Shown here piece after piece: positions 25,068 to 36,400 of a stretch of DNA of 64,000 bases. The stretch comes from CAWBBA01 sp963729795. Its GTDB lineage: Bacteria > Desulfobacterota > Desulfomonilia > Desulfomonilales > Desulfomonilaceae. The translations under genes and the position numbers were made by a program. The notes under the pieces are model-generated. The model was not told the origin of the DNA, made no database searches, and saw only the letters and a program-made list of their open reading frames with translations. Every line of letters begins with the position of its first letter. Positions within the stretch are counted from its first letter, which is position 1. Location of the stretch: contig CAVSPC010000022.1 of NCBI GenBank assembly GCA_963729795.1, positions 62,001-126,000 on the forward strand. The letters are read 5' to 3'.

Positions 25068-28000
25068 ATGTCTACCGGCAATGAATATCCGTTGATTGTC
25101 TTTGTGTGGCGCCCAGATGACCGGATTTCCACAGTCCTGGAAACATCTCAGAAGGTTGGGAGCAGAGCTATACTCGACCTGACCTCATCCGATCAGAAGT
25201 CCGAAGCTGAGGCATTGCTGAGGCACGCCGACTTGGCTGGCACAGCACACGTGAAGATTTCACCCGAGTGGCTCACCGTTCCCTGGCTCGCAGATTTCCT
25301 GGACAGAGCGGGGATCGAAAGCCTGTGGGTTGAATTGAATCCTGTTCTACTTCTTCACCATGCAAAAGACTATTTGGATCGACTAGTACAATTATCCGCA
25401 CAGTCAAATTGTTATCCGATAGTGGGAGACCTGGATGTTATCGGTCTCATCGTTCACGAATATCCCGGACTTGAGAACATAGTAATTAAGGGCTCGGAAG
25501 CGGCGGGGTTCGTCAGCAGCGAAAGCATCTTTGCCCTCTTCTCTGCTGTGCGCCACATGGTCAAAACTCACGGTAGGCCCCGGAACTTGATCGTGTGGGG
25601 AGGCGTGGCTACTCCTGAAGCCGCAGCGGCCTTTCTGGCTGTAGGATGCAAGGGCATCGTTTTCGAAAGCATCCACTGGCTCACCGATCTCTGCGCTGTT
25701 GATCGGACGACCCGGGCCAAGATATCCTCGCTCCACCCGGAACATACCGATCTTGTGGGATTAAACCTCAATGTGCCTTGCCGCCTCTTTAATAAGGGCA
25801 ACTCTCTCGCGGTGAAGGACCTGAAAGCATACGCGAATTCCTTGTGCGAAGAAGAAATCCGAGATGAAGATCGTCGCCGCATAGCCGAGAAAATCCGACA
25901 AAATAGCGTGCACCCACTGTGCAGCAGTTTTTCGAAAGAAGAGCTTATCCCGCTGGGAGTCGAGGCAGCTTTTGCGCAATCCTTCGTCAGGAGATTTGGT
26001 GCCTCAAGCGAAGAGGCAATAGATGGGTTCCTCAGAGAAATCGAAAGACTATGCAGACTTGCTCCAACGAAGGAAAAGGTATTCACGGATAGCTGGATTG
26101 CCCGCGAGATGGGCACCAAGTATGCCTTGATCCAGGGGGCCATGTCATGCATCACTGATTCACCCCAATTTGCCTTGAAGGTGTCCGAGACCGGCGGCTT
26201 GCCCACCATTGCTCTGGGATCCATGCCAAGATCGATGCTTGAAGATAAGCTGGGCAATCTCCGTGCGACCATGGGAGGCAGGCCCTTTGCCGTTAATGTG
26301 ATTGCGCTGGATGAAAATCCACACCGAAATGAGCAGATGGAATGGATTCTTTGCGAAAGACCTAATTTTGCCGTGATTGCCGCAGGAGATCCCTCCCATG
26401 CCCGGCAACTGCTGGAAAACGGCATAGAAGTAATCTACGTGGCGCCTAACGAGAGACTAATGGAGTTGGCTTTCAGCGCCGGCGTTAGGTACGTGGTCTG
26501 CGAGGGAAGCGAAGCGGGCGGGCACATAGGAGAATATTCGACCCTGACACTGGCTCAGATCGTACTGGATTGGAAGGATCGCGACCCGGTTTTCTTTGAT
26601 GATCGCAGAGTGATTCTGGCGGGTGGAATCTGCGATCGTGAGACCGCATTCATGGCCGCGATGCTGGGCGCAGACGCGATCCAAGCGGGCACTTACTACC
26701 TCACCACCACTGAAATTGTGGCAACGGGTGCGCTGACACCTCTTTATCAGCGCATGGTGCTGGAAGCACATCCAGGGTCTACGGTCGTGACCGGTCAAGG
26801 AACCGGTCTCAGGGTCCGATCTCTGAGAACACAGAAAATCGAGGAGATTTGCAGCCGGGAACTAGATTTTGCAGCAGGACCGGGAAACGAAGCCTCTTTT
26901 CGGAGAGGCATCGAGCAGTTAAGTGCGGGTAGCCTCTTTATTGCCGCCAAGGGACTCGACGAGTCAGATGGGTCTTCGTTAGCTGAAGAGATTTGCGCAG
27001 AACAGGGACAGTTCATGAGCGGAGCCTGCGCTGGCGTGCTGTCGCAAGTAAGCACCCTGGCACAACTTCATTTTGAGTTGGCCGAGGCCAGCCTTCCGCA
27101 AGGAATACCTTTCTGGGGACCAATTCGTGAATTGTCAGCAAGACGGGGTACCGTAGACCGGGAGGTGCCGTTCACTGCCCTCACAGAGACGCAGAGAAGG
27201 GCGTACCGTTCGGCAGATCGAGAGCGAGTTGCTATTACGGGGATGAGCGTCATCAACTCCCTTGGCAAAAGCCCCGAGGAGGTTTGGGCCAACTCCATCG
27301 CCCTGAAAAGCGGTGTTGTGCGTATTCCGCCGTCAAAATGGAATCACGAGCTGTATTACGATCCTCGTCCCGGGATACCTGAAAAAACCTACTCCAATAT
27401 GGCAGCGTTCCAGGAAATCGAGATCTCCCGAAATGACCTGGGCATATCCCCCCAGGACTTTCACACTATGGCCAAGTCCACGAAGATTACGCTGTGGCTG
27501 GCGCAAAGAGCCATTGAAGCATCGGGAATACTGAGGTCGGAAATACCCCGCCACCGGATAGCGGTTCTTATTTCGCAGAATGCAGCAGAAGCCGCATCCA
27601 CCCTGACTAGTTCACTGATTAGAGCGGCCGCCGTCGAGATAATCGGGTCGGTGCAGACAGTTATCTCCATGACACCTGAAGTACGCCAGGCGGCCGAAGA
27701 GGCTATCAGAAGCGGGCGAGCAGCCATTGACGATACGTCACTTATGGGCCGTCTGAATTCCGCGGCGGCAGGATTCATTTGTAATAAATACGGATTTCAG
27801 GGGCCGAGTTTTGCTGTTACTGCGGCGTGCGCCACTGCCCTGGTTGCTATTTTTAATGCCTACCAGTTGATCCGCAACGGAATAATCGACGCCGCTGTTG
27901 TCGGAGGGGCCGAGGAGCCTTTAACTCCGTTTCACTTTCTCAATTTCTCGGCACTCCGTGCGCTGGCGGGTCTTTCAGGGATTGACAGGCTGCCCCATCA

Positions 28001-31000
28001 GGCGAGTCGACCGTTCGACGCGGAAAGAGACGGAATGGTCCTCGGCGAGGGTGGCGGCGTGATAGTGATTGAACGGGAATCGATGGCGAGCAAGCGCGGA
28101 GCAAAAGTACACGCTTATATTACCGGCATGGGGGCCAGCAGCAACAACTTCGGGATGCTCGAGTCTTCCCGGGCCACCCAGGAAATGGCCATAGGCGCGT
28201 CTTTTGATGATGCTTCTTACGGACCCGATAAGGTGGACGTTGTGGAATGCCATGCCACTGGCACAACGCAGGGTGATGTCGAAGAGGTCATGGCCCTGCA
28301 ACATTTTTTCAACACAGGCAGACTGACCGTTCTCACCTCATTCAAGTCGCAGATAGGCCACACATTGGGGGCGTCCGGCGTTAACGGTCTCATACGCGGG
28401 ATCATGGCGATGAACGCAGGGATTTTCCCTCCTACCCTGAACTACGAAAACCCGGATCCCGCTATTAATCTTGAGCGCTCAGGCTTCGCGGTTATCCCCG
28501 AGCCAGCCGATTGGAACCTCAGGGACGGGCTGGTCAGGCGGCTCCAGATCAATGCGTTCGGCTTTGGAGGCCCAAATTACATCGTGCAACTGGAGAAAGT
28601 CGCTGACTCCGAGGATGTTATCCTGGTTTCCTCTGCCGAAGCGGTTGAAATGCACCAGAAAAGTAGCGTAGGAGTACCGTTGCCAAATGGAGTACACTTC
28701 TTCAGAACCAGCATAGGCGCCGGATCTTATCGCGTTGGTGTGGTTGCGGACACCACAACCGAAGCCGTTTCCTTGATTGAGAAGGCAGAAGGCCTTGCCC
28801 ATGGTGAGGCCATTTCTTCCGGAGATCTCAGGACATTAGCAAAGGCAGGCGTGTACCTGGGAGAAGAGGGAGCGTCTACTCTGCCTCTGGCCTTTGCATT
28901 TCCGGGGCAGGGTTCTCAGTATCAGGGTATGGGTAGTGATCTCTATGAGACTTTTCCGGTCATCCGTGAGTGGATGGACCGCGCGGCTCACGTGGCAGAG
29001 TTCGACCTCCTGGGCATCATGTTTCGCGGATCCCAAGAGGATCTTCAAAACACACGTTGGCAGCAACCTGCCTTGTTTACTATGGAGTATGCACTGGCAC
29101 AGCACTTGATCTCCTTGGGAGTTCGACCTGCTGCGCTCGCCGGCCACAGTCTGGGGCAAGGGACTGCTCTGTGTCTTGCCGGAGTCTATTCTTTCGAGGA
29201 CGGATTCCGTCTTGTAAACAAGCGGGCCGAGTGCATGGATAAGGCAAGCCGAATGCAGGCGGACCCCGGCGTGATGATGGCCGTGGATGCACCTCTGGAG
29301 TACCTTGAAGAAAGGATCGCCAAAACCGACGATGTCTATATCACCAACGTAAATTCGCCTCGCCAGGTTGTCCTGGGAGGAAATACAGAGGCGGTGAGAA
29401 CCCTTGGTGAACGACTGAAAAAAGAGGGGTACCGTGGAACCTTCCTTCGTGTCAGCATGGCCTTCCATTCACCGACCATGCAATGCGTCCATGACGAGTT
29501 GGCAGAGTTCATGGCGGACCTAGACTTCCATCCACCGGAAATGCCCGTAATTTCCAATACGACTATGCAGCCCTTCCCTGCCGACACTTTCGAGATCAAG
29601 AAGATCCTGTTGGCTCACCTGGAGTCGCCGGTTTACTGGATGCAAAACGTGAAGACTCTTTGGCATGACTACCGTATCCGGTTGTTTGTGGAAGTGGGGC
29701 CCGGCAGTGTCCTGAACGGACTGATCCTGGATACTCTCGAAGAGGCAGACTGCATTCATACCTGTTTCCGCGACCATGAAAACGGTGCCTACATGAAAGC
29801 CCTCGCACAACTTTTTGCCAAGGGTCATCTGCCCGTGAGTGCGGGACATACAACCATGACGTTTTCGGATTCGGCTCAGGTGACCGCCCCACGCGTGTTC
29901 GAGTCACAGAACGTTGCTGCACCTGAACCTCGTAATATGGTCAAAGGCATTGAGGAAACTGACTCGGTCGTGCTTAACCAAATTAGGGACTTTGTCAGGC
30001 ACAGCCTCGGTCACTACGTCAAGCCAGCTCTCCTGGAGGCTATTCGTCGCGAGCACAACCGGAATTACAGCGAAGGAGAGCTCGATGCCGCGCTGGATGC
30101 CATTTTTCCAGGCATCGACGCGGATTCGTTGCCCTCGCCCCGATTGCGGGGAGCAGGGGAACAGGAAAGCATTCCTCGGCCCACCTTGTCACCGAATACA
30201 GACGAACTCACGGAAGCCGTTATACGTATCGTAATGGATGCCACCGGGTACGAAAGAAATGAGATCGAACCGTCTATGGATCTTAAGGAAGATCTCTCCA
30301 TACGATCCAGTAGACTTCCAGTCCTGGTGGACAAGACTGAAAGATACTTCGGCATCCAAATTCACCTGAAAGATTTCTCCGATGTCCGCACCGTAGCCGA
30401 TTTTGCCAACAAGCTTAGAGGGATAGTTTCCCTGGATAAGCTAAAAGAAACGCCACCAACGCGGAAACCAACTAGTGAGCTTACGATTGCCGGATCGTAC
30501 GACGGGCCTTCGCCCCAGGGAGATCGAGGACCCGTGCGACGACTTGTCTGCCGGGAAGTGTCCTTGCAAGAAAAACCTGCTCGAACTATTCACCTGACCG
30601 GACAGGATTCGGTAGTCGTCTTCACTATGGGGAATGGGACTGAAAGCGGTAGTGAAGTTCTGGCGGCTTTTGTAAAAGATCGCAACGATAGGCATCTGAG
30701 ATTCGGATCGCTTGATGAAGTCGAAGGCGGCAGCGGATTTGATCTTCGTCAAATGGAAAGCGCTACAAGGGCTGCGGACAGGCTCACGGAAGTGCGGTCT
30801 CTTGCAGGCATTGTCTTGGTCGTTGATGATCTCCTCTCGGTAAAATTGAAAGGTATTGATGAAGTCTCCAAACTTCTCTGTGGGCTGTTCGTAGTCTTGA
30901 AGGCGTTTCTAAATTCATCCGCGAAGAAATTTGCCACCCTTATCCACCAGCTTGTCGGGCCCGACGAAATGGGGAGCCTTCTTTATGAGGGAGTCCAGGG

Positions 31001-33140
31001 AATGTTTCTATCCCTCACCCACGAATATCCTTCCGTCCAATTCCGCTCAGTACAGACTTATGAGCACACGGATTGGTCTGAGGTTGCCGATGTGGCCCTT
31101 GACAGAAACCAGCCGGTCCTGGAGGTCATACTCAGAAATGGAAAACTTCTTACCAGGGAATGGCAGCCGGCCTTAAGCTCTTTCACGGAGGATCGCCCGG
31201 CTGCCGAACGGGGAGACGTCGTCATTCTCTCAGGCGGGGCCGGCGGCATAACATATCGGCTGGCATGTATCCTGGCGCCTCTTGGATGTCGATTAATTTT
31301 CCTTGGTCGCACCACGCTGGTCCCGGATAATGATCGCACGCAACTGCTCTCAGACGTAATCCCTCAGGGTGACCGTCAAACGCCATCGTCCTTGAAAAGT
31401 ATCGAGATTGTCCAAAATGTGGAGGAACTGCGATCTGCCGGAGTTGACGCTACGTACTACGCTTGCGATGTGAGCGATGCCGTGCGGACGAAACGGGTCT
31501 TTGCGGAAATTTTGCAGCGCTACGGGAGGATAGATGGCATTGTTCACGGCGCCGGAATACTTAGAGACGCTCTTGTTGAGCGAATGAGCCCTGAAGATTT
31601 TTCCGCGGTCGTGGACGTGAAATTGCGCGGAGCCTGGAACTTGCTTTCAGCCGCGAGGAACGCCGGCCTCAAATTCTTCGTATGCCTTTCTTCAGTGACG
31701 GCAATCATGGGAAATCCCGGACAAGTTAATTACGCGGCTGGAAACAGAGCTATGTCCGGATTGGTATCCCAGCTCAGGTCAAAAATTCCTTCTCTTATGT
31801 GTAAGTCTCTGATGCTCCCGCCGATTGAAGGGGTCGGGATGGCTGAAGATCCCGAAATCAGAAAGTTGATGCAAAAAGTGCATGCAGGCTACGTGCATGC
31901 AGAAGAATTGGCCGCTCTATTCGGCAGGGAATTGACAATGGGAACGGATGATGCCTGGGTCCTCTTCATGCGGTCTCTTCCACGTTCCCAGACGACTTTG
32001 CTGGACTCGTCAACGTTCCGGTCAGGTAATCGGGAAATCGAATCCGGAACAGCGCTATTCCCGAGAGACCGGTTTCCTATGATTGACTCCATTACTAAGG
32101 TTGACTTGGTTAAGGGAGAATTGCACGCCGCGAAGGTGTTTTCTCTCGATAAGGATGTTTGGCTCGAGGACCACAAACCGTTCGCTTTCGTGAAACACCA
32201 ACTGGTCTCGGCAATTATGGTCATTGAGGCTTTTATGGAGGCAGCGCGGATGCTGTATCCTCACTTATCGGTTCATGCAATACGGGAGATCGAGTTTCTG
32301 GACATACTCGAATGTCCGCGTGGTATCGAGCGGCACTCGGAGATTTTGTGCCGCCGTATTCCTTCCAGCGCAGGAGAAATCGTCTGCGAGGTATCTCTGG
32401 CCGGCCGCGAGATCTCGCCCACGGGACGCGTCATAGATCGGACAAGTTTGAATTACAAATCGTTAGTGATTCTTGGCCATGGCACCGGATTCTCTTCTGT
32501 GGATTCCAGGGTCTTTCCTGTCAGGAAAGAGGAACTGGACGGAAGACCTATGAGTCGTGAAACGATGTTGAAATCGTACCGAGATAGCTTGCACAAGGGC
32601 AGGTATAGGGTGCTTGAGTCCGTCGATGGCACCGGACCCGATGCCATCCGAGCACGCTTGGTATATCGCGAGGGCGAAGATTTCGCGCCTCCTTTGCAAA
32701 CCTATTATCAGTACTCCCCATATCTGCTGGAAGCGCTGATGCAAATGTGCGGCAATTTCTATATCGAGATGCGGAGAAATCATCTGAAACGTCAGTTGGT
32801 TGCCGCAGGCAAGTCCGTTGACCGTCACGAAAGCATCGAACGTAAAAGAAACAAACTCTCCAGGGGTTCTCGCCTGACCGGGAACCGGACGTTCACAAAG
32901 GCGGTCCGCCCTGTGTTTCGTTATGAACAGCCTCTAAAAGACTCAGGAAAAGTGATTCCCTACAGGATCGGCGAGATACTCTTCTCCCGAAAATGTGTAA
33001 ACGGCGAGTCAATCCTACTTGAGGGCCGCATCTCCGATCGCAACGAAGAGGGATTCGTGTGGACCGCCCGGGGAGTAGACAAGGAGGGACAAACTGTAAT
33101 GCTGGTGCGGGACATGGTGTTACGCTGGATTTCGGCATAG
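25068..33140 (+). CDS. PUFA-synthase/polyketide-like megasynthase (ER-like, ER, KS, AT, ACP, KR, DH)
   Basis: One 2,690-residue chain. Domains in order: a nitronate-monooxygenase/PfaD-like flavin barrel (about 1-270) whose His is lost (SEAAGF); a helical linker; a second such barrel (about 340-650) with SEAGGHIG and the AGGICD phosphate loop; a ketosynthase (about 720-1190) with Cys921, His1062 and His1098; an acyltransferase (about 1270-1570) with Ser1361 in GHSLGQG and His1467; one carrier domain (about 1710-1785) with Ser1747 in DLSIRSS; a ketoreductase (about 2045-2300; SGGAGGI, SSVTAIMGNPGQVNYAAGN); and a double-hotdog dehydratase (about 2340-2690; WLEDHKPFAF). All steps of an elongation cycle are present, so it probably builds an unusual fatty acid or lipid. 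ATG at 25068 after GGGGGGA. No phosphopantetheinyl transferase or chain-release gene is nearby. Confidence 0.85.
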   Translation: MSTGNEYPLIVFVWRPDDRISTVLETSQKVGSRAILDLTSSDQKSEAEALLRHADLAGTAHVKISPEWLTVPWLADFLDRAGIESLWVELNPVLLLHHAKDYLDRLVQLSAQSNCYPIVGDLDVIGLIVHEYPGLENIVIKGSEAAGFVSSESIFALFSAVRHMVKTHGRPRNLIVWGGVATPEAAAAFLAVGCKGIVFESIHWLTDLCAVDRTTRAKISSLHPEHTDLVGLNLNVPCRLFNKGNSLAVKDLKAYANSLCEEEIRDEDRRRIAEKIRQNSVHPLCSSFSKEELIPLGVEAAFAQSFVRRFGASSEEAIDGFLREIERLCRLAPTKEKVFTDSWIAREMGTKYALIQGAMSCITDSPQFALKVSETGGLPTIALGSMPRSMLEDKLGNLRATMGGRPFAVNVIALDENPHRNEQMEWILCERPNFAVIAAGDPSHARQLLENGIEVIYVAPNERLMELAFSAGVRYVVCEGSEAGGHIGEYSTLTLAQIVLDWKDRDPVFFDDRRVILAGGICDRETAFMAAMLGADAIQAGTYYLTTTEIVATGALTPLYQRMVLEAHPGSTVVTGQGTGLRVRSLRTQKIEEICSRELDFAAGPGNEASFRRGIEQLSAGSLFIAAKGLDESDGSSLAEEICAEQGQFMSGACAGVLSQVSTLAQLHFELAEASLPQGIPFWGPIRELSARRGTVDREVPFTALTETQRRAYRSADRERVAITGMSVINSLGKSPEEVWANSIALKSGVVRIPPSKWNHELYYDPRPGIPEKTYSNMAAFQEIEISRNDLGISPQDFHTMAKSTKITLWLAQRAIEASGILRSEIPRHRIAVLISQNAAEAASTLTSSLIRAAAVEIIGSVQTVISMTPEVRQAAEEAIRSGRAAIDDTSLMGRLNSAAAGFICNKYGFQGPSFAVTAACATALVAIFNAYQLIRNGIIDAAVVGGAEEPLTPFHFLNFSALRALAGLSGIDRLPHQASRPFDAERDGMVLGEGGGVIVIERESMASKRGAKVHAYITGMGASSNNFGMLESSRATQEMAIGASFDDASYGPDKVDVVECHATGTTQGDVEEVMALQHFFNTGRLTVLTSFKSQIGHTLGASGVNGLIRGIMAMNAGIFPPTLNYENPDPAINLERSGFAVIPEPADWNLRDGLVRRLQINAFGFGGPNYIVQLEKVADSEDVILVSSAEAVEMHQKSSVGVPLPNGVHFFRTSIGAGSYRVGVVADTTTEAVSLIEKAEGLAHGEAISSGDLRTLAKAGVYLGEEGASTLPLAFAFPGQGSQYQGMGSDLYETFPVIREWMDRAAHVAEFDLLGIMFRGSQEDLQNTRWQQPALFTMEYALAQHLISLGVRPAALAGHSLGQGTALCLAGVYSFEDGFRLVNKRAECMDKASRMQADPGVMMAVDAPLEYLEERIAKTDDVYITNVNSPRQVVLGGNTEAVRTLGERLKKEGYRGTFLRVSMAFHSPTMQCVHDELAEFMADLDFHPPEMPVISNTTMQPFPADTFEIKKILLAHLESPVYWMQNVKTLWHDYRIRLFVEVGPGSVLNGLILDTLEEADCIHTCFRDHENGAYMKALAQLFAKGHLPVSAGHTTMTFSDSAQVTAPRVFESQNVAAPEPRNMVKGIEETDSVVLNQIRDFVRHSLGHYVKPALLEAIRREHNRNYSEGELDAALDAIFPGIDADSLPSPRLRGAGEQESIPRPTLSPNTDELTEAVIRIVMDATGYERNEIEPSMDLKEDLSIRSSRLPVLVDKTERYFGIQIHLKDFSDVRTVADFANKLRGIVSLDKLKETPPTRKPTSELTIAGSYDGPSPQGDRGPVRRLVCREVSLQEKPARTIHLTGQDSVVVFTMGNGTESGSEVLAAFVKDRNDRHLRFGSLDEVEGGSGFDLRQMESATRAADRLTEVRSLAGIVLVVDDLLSVKLKGIDEVSKLLCGLFVVLKAFLNSSAKKFATLIHQLVGPDEMGSLLYEGVQGMFLSLTHEYPSVQFRSVQTYEHTDWSEVADVALDRNQPVLEVILRNGKLLTREWQPALSSFTEDRPAAERGDVVILSGGAGGITYRLACILAPLGCRLIFLGRTTLVPDNDRTQLLSDVIPQGDRQTPSSLKSIEIVQNVEELRSAGVDATYYACDVSDAVRTKRVFAEILQRYGRIDGIVHGAGILRDALVERMSPEDFSAVVDVKLRGAWNLLSAARNAGLKFFVCLSSVTAIMGNPGQVNYAAGNRAMSGLVSQLRSKIPSLMCKSLMLPPIEGVGMAEDPEIRKLMQKVHAGYVHAEELAALFGRELTMGTDDAWVLFMRSLPRSQTTLLDSSTFRSGNREIESGTALFPRDRFPMIDSITKVDLVKGELHAAKVFSLDKDVWLEDHKPFAFVKHQLVSAIMVIEAFMEAARMLYPHLSVHAIREIEFLDILECPRGIERHSEILCRRIPSSAGEIVCEVSLAGREISPTGRVIDRTSLNYKSLVILGHGTGFSSVDSRVFPVRKEELDGRPMSRETMLKSYRDSLHKGRYRVLESVDGTGPDAIRARLVYREGEDFAPPLQTYYQYSPYLLEALMQMCGNFYIEMRRNHLKRQLVAAGKSVDRHESIERKRNKLSRGSRLTGNRTFTKAVRPVFRYEQPLKDSGKVIPYRIGEILFSRKCVNGESILLEGRISDRNEEGFVWTARGVDKEGQTVMLVRDMVLRWISA

Positions 33141-33459
33141 CTCTTTGCATGTTTCTGAGAAAGGAATTGAACCTACATTGTGCTGCACCGGCCGTCGAAT
33201 TAATTTCGGCGTTGTCCCTACTTTCCTTGCAGGAAGCGCGAGGCTCCGCTCATTCCCTGGGGGCCAGTGCGTGCCGTAAAGATGACGCACGCAATTCTGC
33301 TTATACCGTAACTTTTATTGACGAAAGTATAGCCATCTGATAAATTAAATTGTGCGGCTAGGGGGAAGTATAATTTTGTTCGTTTCATCATCTTTTTCTT
33401 AATGAGAGTTTGACTATCCTTATCAGTGGCCCTTCCTCCATGGGCTAGCGGGGGAACTT
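33141..33459. other. intergenic region upstream of the cyclase
   Basis: No gene seen. There are possible promoter boxes on the plus strand: TTGACG (33318-33323) with TAAATT 17 bases on, and an isolated TATAAT at 33369-33374. Confidence 0.35.
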
Positions 33460-36400
33460 ATGCAGTGCCGGAACTGCCGGTTTGAGAATCCTGCGGGAAT
33501 GAAATTCTGCGGGAATTGCGGCTCCAGGCTGGATCTGTTCTGCCCTCAGTGCAACTCCTCCCATCCTCCGGACTCCAAATTCTGTGGCCAGTGCGGTCAC
33601 CCTCTAATTTTTCTCCAGGACCCCAGAGTTCAACGACCTCTCTCTTTCGACGAAAAGCTGACAAAGATTCAGCGCTACCTGCCAGGCGGGCTCACGGAAA
33701 AGATCCTATCCCAAAAAGACAAAATTGAGGGCGAGCGGAGACAGGTCACCATCATGTTCGTTGACATGAAAGGCTTTACGCCGCTTACGGAAAGACTCGG
33801 GCCGGAGGAGACGTTCGCCTTAATGGATCAGGTTTTCGAAATCCTTATAAACTGCATCCATGATTATGAGGGGACTGTAAACGAACTCCGAGGAGATGGG
33901 ATCTTAGCACTGTTTGGGTCTCCCATAGCCCTGGAAGACGCTCCTCTGCGGGCCGTACGGTCATCTCTGGCGATCCACCGCGAAATGATCAGGTTCAGTG
34001 AAAAGTTAAGAGCAGAGGAAGGCATTCCTCCCATCTTGGTCCGCATAGGCATAAACACCGGACCGGTCGTGGTCGGCAGTCTGGGCAACGATCTTCGAGT
34101 CCAGTTCACGGCAGTCGGTGACACGATAAATATGGCCGCGAGGATGGAGCAGTTGGCTGAGCCCGGGACAACCTACGTAACCGAAGAGACCTTCAGGCCT
34201 ACCGAAGGCTTTTTTCGATTCGAAGCGCTCGGAAAACGACTTGTAAAAGGCAAGAAGAAGCCGGTCAAGATCTACCGCGTACTCGCTCCCAGTACGAGAA
34301 GGACCAGATTTGATGTGAGTGCGGAGCGTGGATTGACATACTTTATCGGGCGGCAACGCGAGCTTGGCCTTCTCCTCGAAAGTTTTGAACAAGCCAAAGC
34401 AGGCCGCGGCCAGGCGGTTTCAGTTGTCGGTGAGGCCGGCGTCGGAAAATCAAGGCTCCTGTACGAATTCAGAAAGGCTGTGGCGAACGAAAACATTTTG
34501 TTTCTGGAAGGGAGGTGCCTCTCCTATTGCCGGGAGAATGCCTATCATCCGATCGTGGACATGTTGAAGTCGAACTTTGGCGTGGAAGACATGGACACGG
34601 ACGCGGACGTCACAGACAAGGTCAAGAGAGGATTGGCCGCATTGGGGATTGATGAGACAACTACCCTGCCGTATCTTCTGGATCTCCTATCAGTCAAAGA
34701 TAGCGGAATCGACAAGATTTCTATGAGCCCAGCCGCAAGAAAGGACCGGATTCTCCATTCTCTACGCCGACTGGTCGTAAAAGGATCGGAAAGAAGGCCG
34801 TTGATATTAGCTTTTGAGGACCTGCATTGGACGGACAAAAGCTCCGAAGAGACAGCCAAGTACCTTCTGGAGAGCATTCCCCGCGCCAAGATCCTGATGA
34901 TACTCACCTATCGGCCTGAATTTGTTCACACGTGGGGGGGCAAGTCGTTTCACAATTCGCTCACTGTCAACCGCCTCTCGAACCGAGAAAGCCTGGCCAT
35001 GGTGTCCCACATTCTTGGCAGCGACGACGTCGCCATGGATCTCTTTGATCTGATATTGGAGAAAACGGAAGGAGTACCATTTTTTATCGAGGAGTTTGTC
35101 AGAGCGCTGAAAGACATGGAAATCATAAAACGGAACGAATCGTACCACTTGGCGGAGGGCGTGGACCGCGTGGCTATTCCTTCCACGATCCAGGATACAG
35201 TAATGGCCCGAGTAGATTCGTTGCCGGACTCTCCGAAAGAAGTGCTTCAGGCTGCGTCGGCAATAGGCCGAGAGTTTAGTTTCAAGTTGATAAAGGCGGT
35301 TACAGAATTGCCGGAGCCAACTCTGCTCTCTTATCTCTCTGCTCTCATGTATGCGGAACTTGTTTACGAGCGTGGAATTTTCCCTGAATCGACATACATT
35401 TTCAGACACGCTATCACCCGCGAGGTTGTCTACGACTCAATACTGACCAATAGAAAGAAACTGCTGCATCGAAAGATCGGCAAATCTATGGAAGATATGT
35501 ATGGAGATAACCTCGATAGTTATTCCGGCATCTTGGCGGACCATTTTATGCTCGGAGAGGATTTCCAAAAAAGCGCGGACTATTCAAGACTGGCTTCCGA
35601 GAGAGCATACTCGCAAGCCGCCGTTCCATCGGCAATTTCGTACGCTCAAAAGAGGATTACCGGGCTGGAGAGCTTGCCTCCGACGCCGGAGAATCAATTA
35701 CAATTAATTGATACCAGGATCTGGAAAGGTCAGACTCTGTTCACGGCGGGTCATCTGGCAGAGGCTAAAGAAGCCATAGAGCCAATACTCGAAATGACCG
35801 TCCAAAGCAATGACAAGAACCGGATGGGCCAGATCTACTTTATATTGGGCGCCTACCAGTGCGCTGTAAAAGAGGAGTCTGCACGGGGGCTGGAACTCCT
35901 GCGGAAGGCCATACAAAGCGCGGAGGAGGCGAGGGACGCCCGTTCGGCCATCATGGCGCATTTCTATTATGGAGAGTCCCTGTGCTTGAATTGTCAATTC
36001 GAGAGCGGAGCCAAAAGCATTCGGAAAGCCATTAGGATCCTGGAAGCCGTCCAGAACCTTTGGGCCGCCTCCGCGCTCTACAGTCATCTGAGTTACTATG
36101 CCCACAATTATCAGGGCAAGGTGGATGAGGGTTTTGCTACGAGTCGCAAGGCCCTGGAAATCGCCGAAAACAGTGGAGACATCCACTCCCGTGCCCATGC
36201 GTATGTGTGCCACGGGATCTCCTATTTTTACAAGGGGCTTTTCACGGAGGCAGAAGAGCACATTCTCAGAGGGATAGACCTTTGTGAATATCATCCTATT
36301 CCGGCGGTAGGCCATCAGGCCCTAGGGTACACTTATTTTGAAAAGGGCGATTATAAGAAATCCTACGCCCACCACCAGAAAGCCATCGAGTTTCGCGAGC

